From positions 124,001 to 188,000 of the forward strand of contig FCOH02000008.1 of NCBI GenBank assembly GCA_001544595.2: a stretch of DNA of 64,000 nt. Direction: 5' to 3'. The translations under genes were made by a program, and so were the position numbers. Origin of the DNA: Caballeronia peredens. Its GTDB lineage: Bacteria; Pseudomonadota; Gammaproteobacteria; Burkholderiales; Burkholderiaceae. The notes beneath the pieces were generated by a model. It was not told where the DNA came from and did not search any database. It worked only from the letters and a program-made list of their open reading frames with translations. Positions 8,918 to 17,709 of the stretch are shown here, in pieces. Position 1 is the first letter of the stretch; each line of letters opens with the position of its first letter.

Positions 8918-9095
8918 GACTGCTACCTCGTGAATTGAAAATATCGTTTCCGGGCCGCGTGCCCGGTGATGATTGGAAAAAATCGTGCGGCTTCGCGTCC
9001 TGCCGAAGCCGCCGGTCATTCTAGCGATGCGCCTTCGTCGCGTGATTCATCCGCAAGCGAGGCATCGCGTCGCGTGCGTACGGAGCGCTTTGCGC

Positions 9096-9509
9096 TCAGC
9101 GCACCCAGATCGTCGGTCCGGGCGGATTCTGCGGCAGGAAGATCTCCGACTTCACGCCGTTGCGCTCGATGATGATCGAGCGCGCCCGCACTTCCGAGAG
9201 CTTCACGCCCTGAGTGAGCGGCCCGCCGAGCGACACCGCCTTCGCCGGTTCGCCGCCATAGCTGACGATGGCCGCCGCGCCGCCCTGCAACGCCAGAATG
9301 CCGAACAGATGCACATCCTGGTTGACCTGGCGTTCCAGTCTGCCGCCGAAAATGGTCGCCGCCTGCTCGACCGACGGCGTGCGCGTCGCCGCCGCGGCGG
9401 GCAGCGGCGCGGTCTGGCGCGAGGTCAGCGTGACGACCCAGTACGTCACCGTCACGCAGAAAAGCGCGAGGGCGGCGAGCGAGAGCAAGCGAGTTTGCAG
9501 GGCGTTCAT
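9096..9509 (-). CDS. gspC: Short type II secretion protein C (no PDZ domain)
   Basis: 137 residues: one N-terminal membrane helix (about 8-28), a Pro/Ala linker, then a GspC homology region (FGILA, SVEQAATIFGG, GVKLSEVRARSIIIERNGVKSEIFLP). This domain contacts the N0 domain of the secretin. The C-terminal PDZ or coiled-coil domain found in enterobacterial GspC (about 270-300 residues) is absent. Its place between gspF and gspG, rather than before gspD, is the Burkholderia arrangement. The start overlaps the gspF stop by one base. Confidence 0.85.
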   Translation of the reverse strand: MNALQTRLLSLAALALFCVTVTYWVVTLTSRQTAPLPAAAATRTPSVEQAATIFGGRLERQVNQDVHLFGILALQGGAAAIVSYGGEPAKAVSLGGPLTQGVKLSEVRARSIIIERNGVKSEIFLPQNPPGPTIWVR

Positions 9510-10726
9510 TACTGCACCAGATTATTCAGTTCGATGATCGGCAGCATCACCGCGAGCACGATCACCAGCACGACGCCGCCCATCGCCAGAATGAGCAGCG
9601 GTTCGAGCAGACTCGTCAGGAACATCGTGCGCCGTTCGAGTTCGCGCGCTTCGCCTTCGGAGGCGCGGTCGAGCATCGTGGTGACGTCGCCGGTCGCTTC
9701 GCCCGAGCGGATCAGGTGAACCAGCACGGGCGGAAACGTCTTCGTGTTGCCGAGCGCGCGCGACAGCGACGAGCCTTCGCGCACGCGCACGATGGCGTCG
9801 TCGACGTTATCGCGCATCGCCGTGTTGCTGAGCGTTTCGCCGGCCGCCTGCAGCGCGCGCAGGATCGGCACGCCGGCGGCGGTCAGGATCGCGAGCGTGC
9901 TGGCGAAACGCACGGTGTTGTAGCCGCGCACCAGCTTGCCGATGAGCGGCGCGGTCAGCAGCCAGCGGTCGAACGACATGCGCGGTCCGGGGCGCGCGAG
10001 AATGCTCTTCACGAGCCACGCGAACAGCGCGACGCCGATCAGCACCGCCCACCAGTAACTGCGCACGAAGGCGGAGAGCGCCATCATCATGACGGTCAGG
10101 AACGGCAGCGACTGCTTCGTGCTCGCGAACACGTTGACGACCTGCGGCACGACATAGCTCAGCAGGAACGTGACGATGCCGAACGCGATCAGCGTGACGA
10201 TGCCCGGATACGTGAACGCCAGAATGATCTTCTGCTTGAGCGCGTTGCGCTGTTCGATGTAGTCCGCGAGACGCGAGAGCACGAGTCCGAGCTTGCCGGT
10301 GTGCTCGCCCGCCGCGACGAGCGCGCGGTAGATCTCGGGAAAATCCTTCGGATGTTGCGCGAGCGCGTTGGCGAAAGAATGGCCGCCGAGCACTTCGGCG
10401 CGGATCGCGGCCATCAGTTCGCGGATGTAATCGCGCTCCGACTGTTCGGTGAGCACCGAGAGCGTCTCGCCGAGCGGCAGGCCTGCGATCAGCAGACTCG
10501 CGAGCTGGCGCGTGAGGATCGCCTGTTCGCGCTGCGATAGCCGCCGCCCGAGCGACAGCCGCTGCTGGCGCTCGCCGCGCGTGCGCGAGCCCGCCGCCTC
10601 GACGACGAGCGGCGTCAGGCCCTGCGTGCGCAACTGGCTGCGCGCGGCGCGGGCGCTGTCGGCATCGAGCACGCCTTTCTGCGTCTTGCCCGCCGAGTCG
10701 ATTGCTTCGAAACGAAAAGCCGGCAT
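9509..10726 (-). CDS. gspF: Type II secretion platform protein F
   Basis: 405 residues with two repeated T2SSF domains and three membrane segments (about 170-195, 220-240 and 375-400). The N-terminus MPAFRFEAIDSAGKTQKG is typical. It is the polytopic inner-membrane protein on which GspE acts to extrude pseudopilin. It starts 4 bp after gspE ends and its stop overlaps gspC. Confidence 0.95.
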   Translation of the reverse strand: MPAFRFEAIDSAGKTQKGVLDADSARAARSQLRTQGLTPLVVEAAGSRTRGERQQRLSLGRRLSQREQAILTRQLASLLIAGLPLGETLSVLTEQSERDYIRELMAAIRAEVLGGHSFANALAQHPKDFPEIYRALVAAGEHTGKLGLVLSRLADYIEQRNALKQKIILAFTYPGIVTLIAFGIVTFLLSYVVPQVVNVFASTKQSLPFLTVMMMALSAFVRSYWWAVLIGVALFAWLVKSILARPGPRMSFDRWLLTAPLIGKLVRGYNTVRFASTLAILTAAGVPILRALQAAGETLSNTAMRDNVDDAIVRVREGSSLSRALGNTKTFPPVLVHLIRSGEATGDVTTMLDRASEGEARELERRTMFLTSLLEPLLILAMGGVVLVIVLAVMLPIIELNNLVQ

Positions 10727-10730
10727 GCGT

Positions 10731-12227
10731 TTACTCTCCGCCCGTCACGCGCAGGACTTCTTCCAGCGAAGTCACGCCCGAGGCGAGCCAGCGGTTGCCG
10801 TCCTCGCGCAGCGTACGCATGCCCTGCGCGCGGCCGGCTTCCAGAATCTCCGCGTCCGCCGCGTTGCGATGGATCAGCGGACGAATGGCGTCGTCGATCA
10901 GCAGCAGTTCATACACGCCGCGACGGCCAGCGTAGCCCGACTGGCCGCATCGGTCGCAACCGACCGGATGCCAGCGCTTCGTGCCGTCTTCCTCGATGCG
11001 CTCTTCCTTGCATACCGGACACAATTGCCGCACGAGCCGCTGCGCGAGCACGCCGAGCAACGACGACGCCAGCAGATACGGCTCGACGCCCATGTCGGTG
11101 AGACGCGTGACGGCGGACGCGGCGTCGTTCGTGTGCAGCGTCGCGAGCACGAGGTGGCCGGTGAGCGATGCCTGCACCGCGATCTGTGCGGTTTCGAGAT
11201 CGCGGATTTCACCGATCATGATGATGTCCGGATCCTGACGAAGAATCGAGCGCAGCGCGCGCGCGAACGTCATGCCGATGCGCTCGTTCACCTGCGTCTG
11301 GCCGATGCCCGACAGATCGTATTCGATCGGATCTTCCACCGTCATGATGTTGGTGGTCGTGGTCTCGAGCCGCGACATCGACGCGTACAGCGTGGTCGTC
11401 TTGCCGGAGCCGGTCGGGCCGGTCACGAGCACGATGCCGTGCGGGCGGCCGATCAGCTTGTCGAAATCGACGAGCGTGTCGCGCGCCATGCCGAGCGTTT
11501 CGAGATTCAGGCGCTGCGCGTCTTTTTCCAGCAGACGCAGCACCGCGCGCTCGCCGTGGCCCGTCGGCAGTGTGGAGACGCGCACGTCGACCGGGCGCCC
11601 GCCCACGCGCAGCGTGATGCGGCCGTCCTGTGGCAGACGTTTCTCGGCGATGTCGAGCTGCGCCATGATCTTGATCCGCGAGATCAGCGCGCCGTGCAGC
11701 GCCTTCTTCGGGCGCACGACATCGCGCAACGTGCCGTCGACGCGAAAGCGCACGACCGACGCGTTTTCGAACGGCTCGATATGAATATCCGATGCCTGTT
11801 CGCGCGCGGCCTGCGTGAGCAGCGCGTTGATCATGCGGATGATCGGCGCGTCGTCCTCGGATTCGAGCAGATCCTCGACTTCCGGGATGTCCTGCATCAG
11901 GCGCGACAGATCGACTTCGCCTTCCACTTCGCCGACCACCTGCGCCGCGCTGCCGTCGTTGCGCGCGTACGCCGAGTTGATTGCCGCGGCGAGTTCGTCG
12001 GCGGGCTTGCGCACGATCGACAGCGCGCCGAAATTGCGCGCGACTTCGGCGAGCGCGGCGTCGGTCGTGCGCTCGCTGATCCACACCTCGATGCCGTCCG
12101 CATGCTGATGCGCGAGCAGGATCTGGCCACTGCGCGCAAAGCCGTACGGCACGAGACGCGCGGCCAGCGGCGACGCCGCCGCGCTCGCGTGTTCGGCTGC
12201 GTGGCCTGCCGTGCTGACCGTGCTCAC
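10731..12227 (-). CDS. gspE: Type II secretion ATPase E
   Basis: 498 residues. Walker A GPTGSGKT at 270-277, Asp box around VEDPIEYDL, Walker B near IIMIGEIRD (335-343) and the His box ATLHTNDA. A zinc ribbon follows (CPVC at 403-406, CDRC at 424-427), shared by GspE and PilB ATPases. The GTG start overlaps the gspD stop (GTGA). A hexameric cytoplasmic ATPase that powers pseudopilus assembly. Confidence 0.95.
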   Translation of the reverse strand: MSTVSTAGHAAEHASAAASPLAARLVPYGFARSGQILLAHQHADGIEVWISERTTDAALAEVARNFGALSIVRKPADELAAAINSAYARNDGSAAQVVGEVEGEVDLSRLMQDIPEVEDLLESEDDAPIIRMINALLTQAAREQASDIHIEPFENASVVRFRVDGTLRDVVRPKKALHGALISRIKIMAQLDIAEKRLPQDGRITLRVGGRPVDVRVSTLPTGHGERAVLRLLEKDAQRLNLETLGMARDTLVDFDKLIGRPHGIVLVTGPTGSGKTTTLYASMSRLETTTTNIMTVEDPIEYDLSGIGQTQVNERIGMTFARALRSILRQDPDIIMIGEIRDLETAQIAVQASLTGHLVLATLHTNDAASAVTRLTDMGVEPYLLASSLLGVLAQRLVRQLCPVCKEERIEEDGTKRWHPVGCDRCGQSGYAGRRGVYELLLIDDAIRPLIHRNAADAEILEAGRAQGMRTLREDGNRWLASGVTSLEEVLRVTGGE

Positions 12228-14593
12228 GGCCGCGCTCCGGGCTGTGCGCCGTAGTTGCCGTTGGTCGCGGTGTTACCCGGCATCGCGTTGGTCGCGCCGT
12301 TCGCCGGCGCCGGATACGTGCTCTGCGGCGCGCGCTGCGTCGGCTGCGGCACGGGGCCCGCGTCGGGATTCTGCGGCAGCGTCGTGCTCGGGCCGGGGCC
12401 GCGCGTCGTATCGCTCCAGTCGAGCAGATTCTGCGCCGGCGCTCCGCCGCCTTCGCTCGGGCCGAGCGGCTTCGGCGGCATCACAGGAACGTTCTGGTCC
12501 TTGATGAGGCGGTTATCCGTCGTCGAGCCGTATTGCTGCTGGCGCAGATAGTCGTAGCGCGTGTTGGCGATCTGCGTGGCCGTCGCCTGATCGCGCACGA
12601 TCACCGGGCGCAGGAACACCATCAGGTTGGTCTTCGTGCGCGTCTTGCTCTCGCTGCGGAACAGGCTGCCGATGAACGGAATGTCGCCGAGCAGCGGAAT
12701 CTTGCTGTTGTTGTTGTTGTATTGATCCTGCATCAAACCGCCCAGCACGACGATCTCGCCGTCGTCCGCCAGAATCGTGGACTGCACCGAGCGCGTGTTG
12801 ATGGTCACGCCGCCGGGATCGGTCTTCGTGGTGGCATCGACGCTCGAATCTTCCTGATAGATCTGCATCTTGAGCACGCCGCCGTCGGTGATCTGCGGCT
12901 TCACGTGCAGCGTCACGCCGACGTCGCGGCGGTCGAACGTGTTGAACGCGGTGACCGAGGTCGCGGCGTTCGCGGTCGGCGTCGCGTACGAGCCTGTCAC
13001 GACCGGCACGTTCTGGCCGACGACGATCTTCGCTTCTTCGTTGTCGAGCGTGATGAGATTAGGCGTGGACAGAATGTTCGCGTCCGCCGACGTCGACAGC
13101 GCCTGCAGGAGGCCGCCCAGCCCGAACAGATTGCCGAAGCGGTGCAGCAGACCGATGTTCAGGCCTTGCGCCAGGAGACCGCTCGTCGACGTGATGGCGG
13201 ACGGATTCTGCGCGATCGCGTTGCCCTGCAAGGTCAGATCGACGATGTTCGTATTGCCGCTGCCGAAGCTCGTGCTGCCGTACACCGCATTGTTGCCGCC
13301 GTTCGACAGCAGCAGGCCTTGCCACTGAATGCCGAGGTTCGCGCCGGTCGTCGCGGAGAGTTCCACGATCAGCGCCTCGATGTACACCTGCGCGCGGCGC
13401 GCGTCGAGCTGGTCGATCACGGAGCGCAGGTTGCGGTACACCGGATCGGCCGCGGTGATGATCAGCGAGTTCGTCGCCGAATCCGCCTGGATCATGCCGC
13501 CGCCCTGGTCGCTGCCGGAATCGTTGTCCTTGTTCGACGAAAAGCTGGAGTCCTTGTTGCCAGTGCCGCCGCCGAGCGGATTGCTGCCGCTGCCCGAACT
13601 GCCGCCGAGACCGCCCGGCAGCGGCGGCGTGCCGGCCGTGCCGGTGGACATCGACGAATTGCCGAGGCCGCCGCCGCTCTGTCCGAACGAATTCGAGTTC
13701 GAGCTGGAACTCGAACTGTTGTCCGAGCCGCCGCCCTTGCCCATCATTGCGCGCAGCGTCTTGGCGAGGCGCGTCGCGTCGGCGTTGCGCAGCGGCACGA
13801 CGTGCATGTTGCCGGGCTGCGACGTGGGCGCGTCGAGCTTCTTCGCGAGCGCCTTCGCCGCGGCGAGGCGCGCGCTGCTTGACGCGCGGAACATGAGCGA
13901 ATTGGTGCGCGCGTCGGGCGTGACCGTGACTTTGAGCGTCGCGTCCGTGCTGCCGATCGTGCCGGGATCGAGCAGCTTGTTCATCTGCTCGGCGACGTCG
14001 ATGGCGTTCGCGTTCTTCAGCGTGACGAGATCGACCTCGCGACCCGCCGCGGTATCGACGCCCGCGATGATGCCCGCGATACGGCGCACGTTGTCGGCGT
14101 AATCGGTGACGACGAGCGTGTTGTTGGCCGGGTAGGCCGCGATCGTGTTGTTCGGCGAGATCAGCGGACGCAGCACCGGCAGAAGGTTGTTCGCCGATTC
14201 GTTGTGCAGCTGAAAGACCTGCGTGATCACCTGATCGCCGCGCGCGGCCGGCGTATTGCCGACGTAGGTCGGCACGCCCTGCAGCTTGGCGTCGGCCTCG
14301 GGCACGACCTTCAGGACGCCGTGATCCTGCACGAGCGCGAAGCCCTGCATGCGCAGCGACGACTGGAGCGTCTTCAGCGCCTGATCCTCGGGAACCGAAT
14401 TTTCCGAGACGAGGTTGAGCTGCCCCTTCACGCGGGGATCGACGATGATGGTTTTGCCGGTGGCGGCGCCGATCGCTTTCGCGACCTGGTCGATGTCCGC
14501 GTTGACGAAATTTAACGTCACTTGCGCGTGCGCGACTTGCGCGACGATAAGTCCCGCCGCCAGCAGTGCCGTCGCCATGCGACGCAGTGCCAT
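12224..14593 (-). CDS. gspD: Type II secretion secretin D
   Basis: 789 residues from the ATG at 14593, chosen because GAGAAG lies seven bases upstream; an ATG at 14608 lacks a binding site. Signal peptide about 1-23 (QVAHA), then N0-N3 domains (VTLNFVNADIDQVAKAIG; the N-domain motif NTLVVTDYADNVRRI), then the secretin barrel (VPVVTGSYATPT, FNTFDRRDVGVTLHVKPQI, VVLGGLMQ). An unusually long Ser/Gly/Asn-rich insert of about 80 residues (286-366) sits between N-domain sequence and the next domain. The C-terminus is Pro/Asn-rich. It forms the outer-membrane pore and is the first gene of the operon. Confidence 0.95.
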   Translation of the reverse strand: MALRRMATALLAAGLIVAQVAHAQVTLNFVNADIDQVAKAIGAATGKTIIVDPRVKGQLNLVSENSVPEDQALKTLQSSLRMQGFALVQDHGVLKVVPEADAKLQGVPTYVGNTPAARGDQVITQVFQLHNESANNLLPVLRPLISPNNTIAAYPANNTLVVTDYADNVRRIAGIIAGVDTAAGREVDLVTLKNANAIDVAEQMNKLLDPGTIGSTDATLKVTVTPDARTNSLMFRASSSARLAAAKALAKKLDAPTSQPGNMHVVPLRNADATRLAKTLRAMMGKGGGSDNSSSSSSNSNSFGQSGGGLGNSSMSTGTAGTPPLPGGLGGSSGSGSNPLGGGTGNKDSSFSSNKDNDSGSDQGGGMIQADSATNSLIITAADPVYRNLRSVIDQLDARRAQVYIEALIVELSATTGANLGIQWQGLLLSNGGNNAVYGSTSFGSGNTNIVDLTLQGNAIAQNPSAITSTSGLLAQGLNIGLLHRFGNLFGLGGLLQALSTSADANILSTPNLITLDNEEAKIVVGQNVPVVTGSYATPTANAATSVTAFNTFDRRDVGVTLHVKPQITDGGVLKMQIYQEDSSVDATTKTDPGGVTINTRSVQSTILADDGEIVVLGGLMQDQYNNNNSKIPLLGDIPFIGSLFRSESKTRTKTNLMVFLRPVIVRDQATATQIANTRYDYLRQQQYGSTTDNRLIKDQNVPVMPPKPLGPSEGGGAPAQNLLDWSDTTRGPGPSTTLPQNPDAGPVPQPTQRAPQSTYPAPANGATNAMPGNTATNGNYGAQPGARP

Positions 14594-15193
14594 AGGTTGT
14601 CTTCTCATGGATGTGATGTCAAAGCCGGGTCTTGGGGCCGGCTGAGGCAGCACCGCTCGAAAGCCGAGAGCGCCGCCAACCGCAGTCAGGCACGCCGTGC
14701 GCGCCGCCCGCGATCATTTAAAAAAATGTGACGATAGCAGCTTTATGTAACGATTTTGTGCCAAATCGTTCCAGATCAGGTCGCCCTTCGGCTGCTTCGG
14801 TCTATACACTTCCAGCGCGCTCAAGCTTTCAAAAAACTTGCCGATAGACCGTAACCGGAAGCGTTTCTCGGGTCGGTCGATGTGCGCGGGAGCCGAATTG
14901 TAACCCGTCCAGAACTCTTATTATTCATACATTTAGAACAACTCCGATGGCGCGGCTCGCACACTTCTGTACGGCCGGGCGTCATGCGCTGGCATCGGCG
15001 TATGTCTGATAGCCAACTTATGGCCTGAAACTTCAGCCGGTATGATACGGTCGGTTCCGCATTCCGGGCGGCTGCAAAACGGGTGGGTTTTCCCGATGGC
15101 GCCCCGGCCGCGGGCGTTTATTTGTCGTCGTTGGCGCAACGGCGCCGCGGCGGCGGCTCGACGTTCCGCATGGGCGGATGGAGTGGAAAGAAG
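14594..15193. other. 600-bp divergent intergenic region upstream of gspD
   Basis: No credible gene. It is AT-rich compared with its surroundings between about 14715 and 14960 and must hold the gsp promoter (minus) and that of the transglycosylase (plus). The clearest element is the inverted repeat at 14749-14770. I could not assign a confident -35/-10 pair. Confidence 0.6.
14749..14770. promoter_or_regulatory. Inverted repeat AACGATTT-N6-AAATCGTT, candidate gsp operator
   Basis: A perfect 8-bp inverted repeat with a 6-bp spacer, about 155 bp upstream of the gspD start. There is no T-tract, so it is not a terminator. The half-site length and spacing suit a dimeric repressor or activator; which protein binds is unknown. 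Confidence 0.35.
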
Positions 15194-15637
15194 ATGAAGA
15201 CAATCCTGCGATTACTTGCGATATGTGTGCCCCTCACGGGCGCCGCCTCCGCACACGCAGACTGCTTCGACGAAGCAGCGAAGTACCAGAAGGTCAATCC
15301 CCTCATCCTGCGCGCAATCGCCTGGCAGGAATCGCACAACAAGCCCGACGCCATCAACAAGAACGCCAACGGCTCGACCGACTACGGGCTGATGCAGATC
15401 AACTCGATCCACCTGAACACGCTCGCGCAGTACGGCATTTCGAGCGGCACGCTGATGGAGCCGTGCAAGAGCGTGTACGTCGCCGCGTGGCATTTGCGCC
15501 AGAAGATGAACAAGTATGGCAATTCGTGGCAGGCGGTCGGTGCTTACCATTCCGAAACGCCCGCGCTGCGCGACAAGTACTCGGCGCAGATCATCGAGAT
15601 CCTGCGCCGCTGGAAACTGGTTCAGGCCACGCGCTAA
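15194..15637 (+). CDS. Small soluble lytic transglycosylase (SLT/IagB type)
   Basis: 147 residues with a signal peptide of about 22 residues (ASAHA). The SLT fold shows the catalytic Glu in AWQESHNKP and the motifs TDYGLMQINS and AYH, as in VirB1/IagB/PilT-type enzymes that cut peptidoglycan glycan strands to let envelope machines pass. Cysteines at 24 and about 95 probably form a disulfide. It is divergent from gspD, so a role in making room for the secretin is attractive but inferred. Confidence 0.85.
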   Translation: MKTILRLLAICVPLTGAASAHADCFDEAAKYQKVNPLILRAIAWQESHNKPDAINKNANGSTDYGLMQINSIHLNTLAQYGISSGTLMEPCKSVYVAAWHLRQKMNKYGNSWQAVGAYHSETPALRDKYSAQIIEILRRWKLVQATR

Positions 15638-15781
15638 ACCCTCCGCGTCTGCCGTCCCCATGCGCCGCCCGGCGCATTTGATGCACAATTCCACATTCGA
15701 TGACCCGCGCCGCTGCATCGACGCTTCGGCCGCGCGGGTTCGCGTTCGCGCACCTCGCGCCTTCCTCACGCCTCCACTGCA

Positions 15782-17035
15782 ATGAACCAATCGCCACTGC
15801 CCATCACCGTGCTGTCGGGATTCGCCGGCGCGAGAAAGAACACACTCGTCGATGCATTGCTTGCCAACACGCAGGGCGTGCGCATCGGCGTCGTGAGGTA
15901 CGGCCCGGCCTCGGGCGCGGATCGCGAAACCGTCGCGCTGCCCAACGGCTGCATGTTGCTGACCTTGAGCGAGGATTCGATGCAAGCCCTCGAAAGCGCG
16001 ATCACATGGCTTGCCGGACAGCAGCAATTCGATGCGCTCGTGGTCGAGTCATCGGGCATCACGGATCCGATGACGATCGCCGAGAACCTCGCTTTCGGCG
16101 ACGACGACGACGCCACGCTCGCCGGCCGCGCGCATCTCGATACTTTCGTCACCGTGATCGATGCCGCGAGTTTCCTGCACAACTACGCCTCCGCCGATTC
16201 CCTGGCGGAACGCGGCCTTCACGCCCACGACGGCGCGGACGGCAAGACGGTCGTCGAAACGCTCGTCGAGCAGATCGAATTCTGCGATGTCATCGTGATC
16301 GACAAGACCGGTCTCGCCGCAGCCGATGAACTCGACACGATCGCGCGCGTCCTGCACGGTCTCAATCCGCGTGCGCTTCAGGTGAGCTCGCAGTCGGGCA
16401 ATGTGCCAATCGAGGAAATCGTGAACACCGGCCGCTTCGATTTCGATGCGACCGCAAGCGCGCCCGGCTGGCTCACGATTCTCAACGGCGAGGCGCAATC
16501 GGACGACGAAGCGAATACGCACGGCGTCGGGCATTTCGTGTATCGCGCGCGCCGGCCGTTTCACCCCGAGCGTTTGTGGAACCTGCTGCATCAGGAATGG
16601 CCGGACGTGCTGCGCGCAAAGGGTTTTTTCTGGCTCGCGACGAGAAGCGAGGTCGGCGGCTCGCTGTCGCAGGCGGGCGGCACGTGCCGGCATGGTCCGG
16701 CAGGCGTGTGGTGGGCGGCGCAGGATCGCAGTGAATGGCCGACCGACGATCCCGAACTGGAAGCGGAGATCGTCGCGGAGTGGTACGGCGATCCGGACGA
16801 CAACAGCATCGGCGATCGCCGCCAGGAACTGGTGCTGATCGGACTGACGCTCGACACCGCACTATGGCAGGACAAGTTCGACGCATGCCTCTTGAACGAC
16901 GACGAATGGGCGCTCGGACCCGACGCGTGGGCCCGCTTCGCCGATCCGTTCCCCGCATGGGACGTGGAAGAACACGATCACGACCACGATCATGACCACG
17001 GTCCCGATTGCGATTGCGACGACCATCGGCATTGA
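15782..17035 (+). CDS. COG0523/CobW-type protein with degenerate GTPase motifs
   Basis: 417 residues with full-length G3E family architecture: N-terminal G domain, C-terminal CobW_C domain (GHFVYRARRPFHPERLWNLL, KGFFWLATR), and a His/Asp-rich tail (EEHDHDHDHDHG) likely to bind metal. The key motifs are altered. Walker A reads GFAGARKNT instead of GFLGAGKTT; the metal-site CXCC appears as NGCMLLT instead of NGCICCT; the loop normally lying between them (the NDMSEVNID region) is almost missing; and the base-specificity NKxD reads DKTG. The family comprises zinc or cobalt metallochaperones. This copy probably cannot hydrolyse GTP normally. No frameshift or stop interrupts it. Confidence 0.85.
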   Translation: MNQSPLPITVLSGFAGARKNTLVDALLANTQGVRIGVVRYGPASGADRETVALPNGCMLLTLSEDSMQALESAITWLAGQQQFDALVVESSGITDPMTIAENLAFGDDDDATLAGRAHLDTFVTVIDAASFLHNYASADSLAERGLHAHDGADGKTVVETLVEQIEFCDVIVIDKTGLAAADELDTIARVLHGLNPRALQVSSQSGNVPIEEIVNTGRFDFDATASAPGWLTILNGEAQSDDEANTHGVGHFVYRARRPFHPERLWNLLHQEWPDVLRAKGFFWLATRSEVGGSLSQAGGTCRHGPAGVWWAAQDRSEWPTDDPELEAEIVAEWYGDPDDNSIGDRRQELVLIGLTLDTALWQDKFDACLLNDDEWALGPDAWARFADPFPAWDVEEHDHDHDHDHGPDCDCDDHRH

Positions 17036-17054
17036 CGGGTCCGTCGAACGCGGC

Positions 17055-17080
17055 CGAAAAAAAACCCGCCGAAGGCGGGT
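17055..17080 (-). terminator. Intrinsic terminator of the HU gene
   Basis: ACCCGCC-GAA-GGCGGGT stem-loop (17064-17080); on the minus strand it is followed by a run of eight T. It lies 54 bp past the HU stop codon. Confidence 0.9.
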
Positions 17081-17133
17081 CATGTGCAACCGGCTACCTC
17101 AGTAGCCTGACAATCTGACAATCGGCAAGTTAC

Positions 17134-17412
17134 TTACCGCTTGTTCACTGCGTCCTTGAATGCCTTGCCAGCCGTGAACTTGACCGTCTTTGCGGCCGGA
17201 ATCTTGATGGACTCGCCGGTCTTCGGGTTACGGCCGGTGCGCGCTGCGCGCTTTCCCGAACCGAAGCTGCCGAAGCCGATCAACTGCACTGCGTCACCTT
17301 TCGAGACAGCCTTCTTGATCACTTCGAGCAACGTGTCCAGCGTTTCGCCGGTTTGAGCCTTGCTGGCGCCGGTCTGAGCGGCTACGGCGTCGATCAATTC
17401 CTGTTTGTTCAT
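17134..17412 (-). CDS. hupB: HU family DNA-binding protein
   Basis: 92 residues, the usual HU length. Contains the dimerisation helices ([15 protein letters not shown]) and the DNA-binding arm with the signature [22 protein letters not shown] nucleoid-associated dimer that bends DNA. Single gene with its own terminator. HU assists DnaA-driven origin opening in E. coli, and the proposed oriC lies 3.4 kb away, but that proximity may be chance. Confidence 0.95.
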   Translation of the reverse strand: MNKQELIDAVAAQTGASKAQTGETLDTLLEVIKKAVSKGDAVQLIGFGSFGSGKRAARTGRNPKTGESIKIPAAKTVKFTAGKAFKDAVNKR

Positions 17413-17630
17413 TAAGGTTCCTTTATCAGTTTAGGTTGACACGAACAGCGCGAACGCGCCGATTATACGTGCGCAAGCCGTGCAGTCGAGTAGGGACGGC
17501 CTTCTGGCGTGCCCGCCCGACGATTCGGCGCTCTTTCACGCCACTTCACCGGCGTTGCTCCACATCTTCGCCTCCACGCCGCCTCTACACGCGGCGCTTG
17601 GTATGATAGCGCAGCGCAAACCCAATCAGG

Positions 17631-17657
17631 ATAAGGGTTTCAAAGATTTACCCTTAT
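17631..17657. repeat. Inverted repeat ATAAGGGT-N11-ACCCTTAT before the DedA gene
   Basis: A perfect 8-bp inverted repeat followed by ATATTTTT, 53 bp before the DedA start. It could be an operator or a weak terminator-like hairpin in the 297-bp gap between the divergent HU and DedA genes. I see nothing else definable in that gap. Confidence 0.35.
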
Positions 17658-17709
17658 ATTTTTGGGGCTCCCGGCCGGATTTTTGGCATCGAACAACTGG
17701 GTCCGATCC

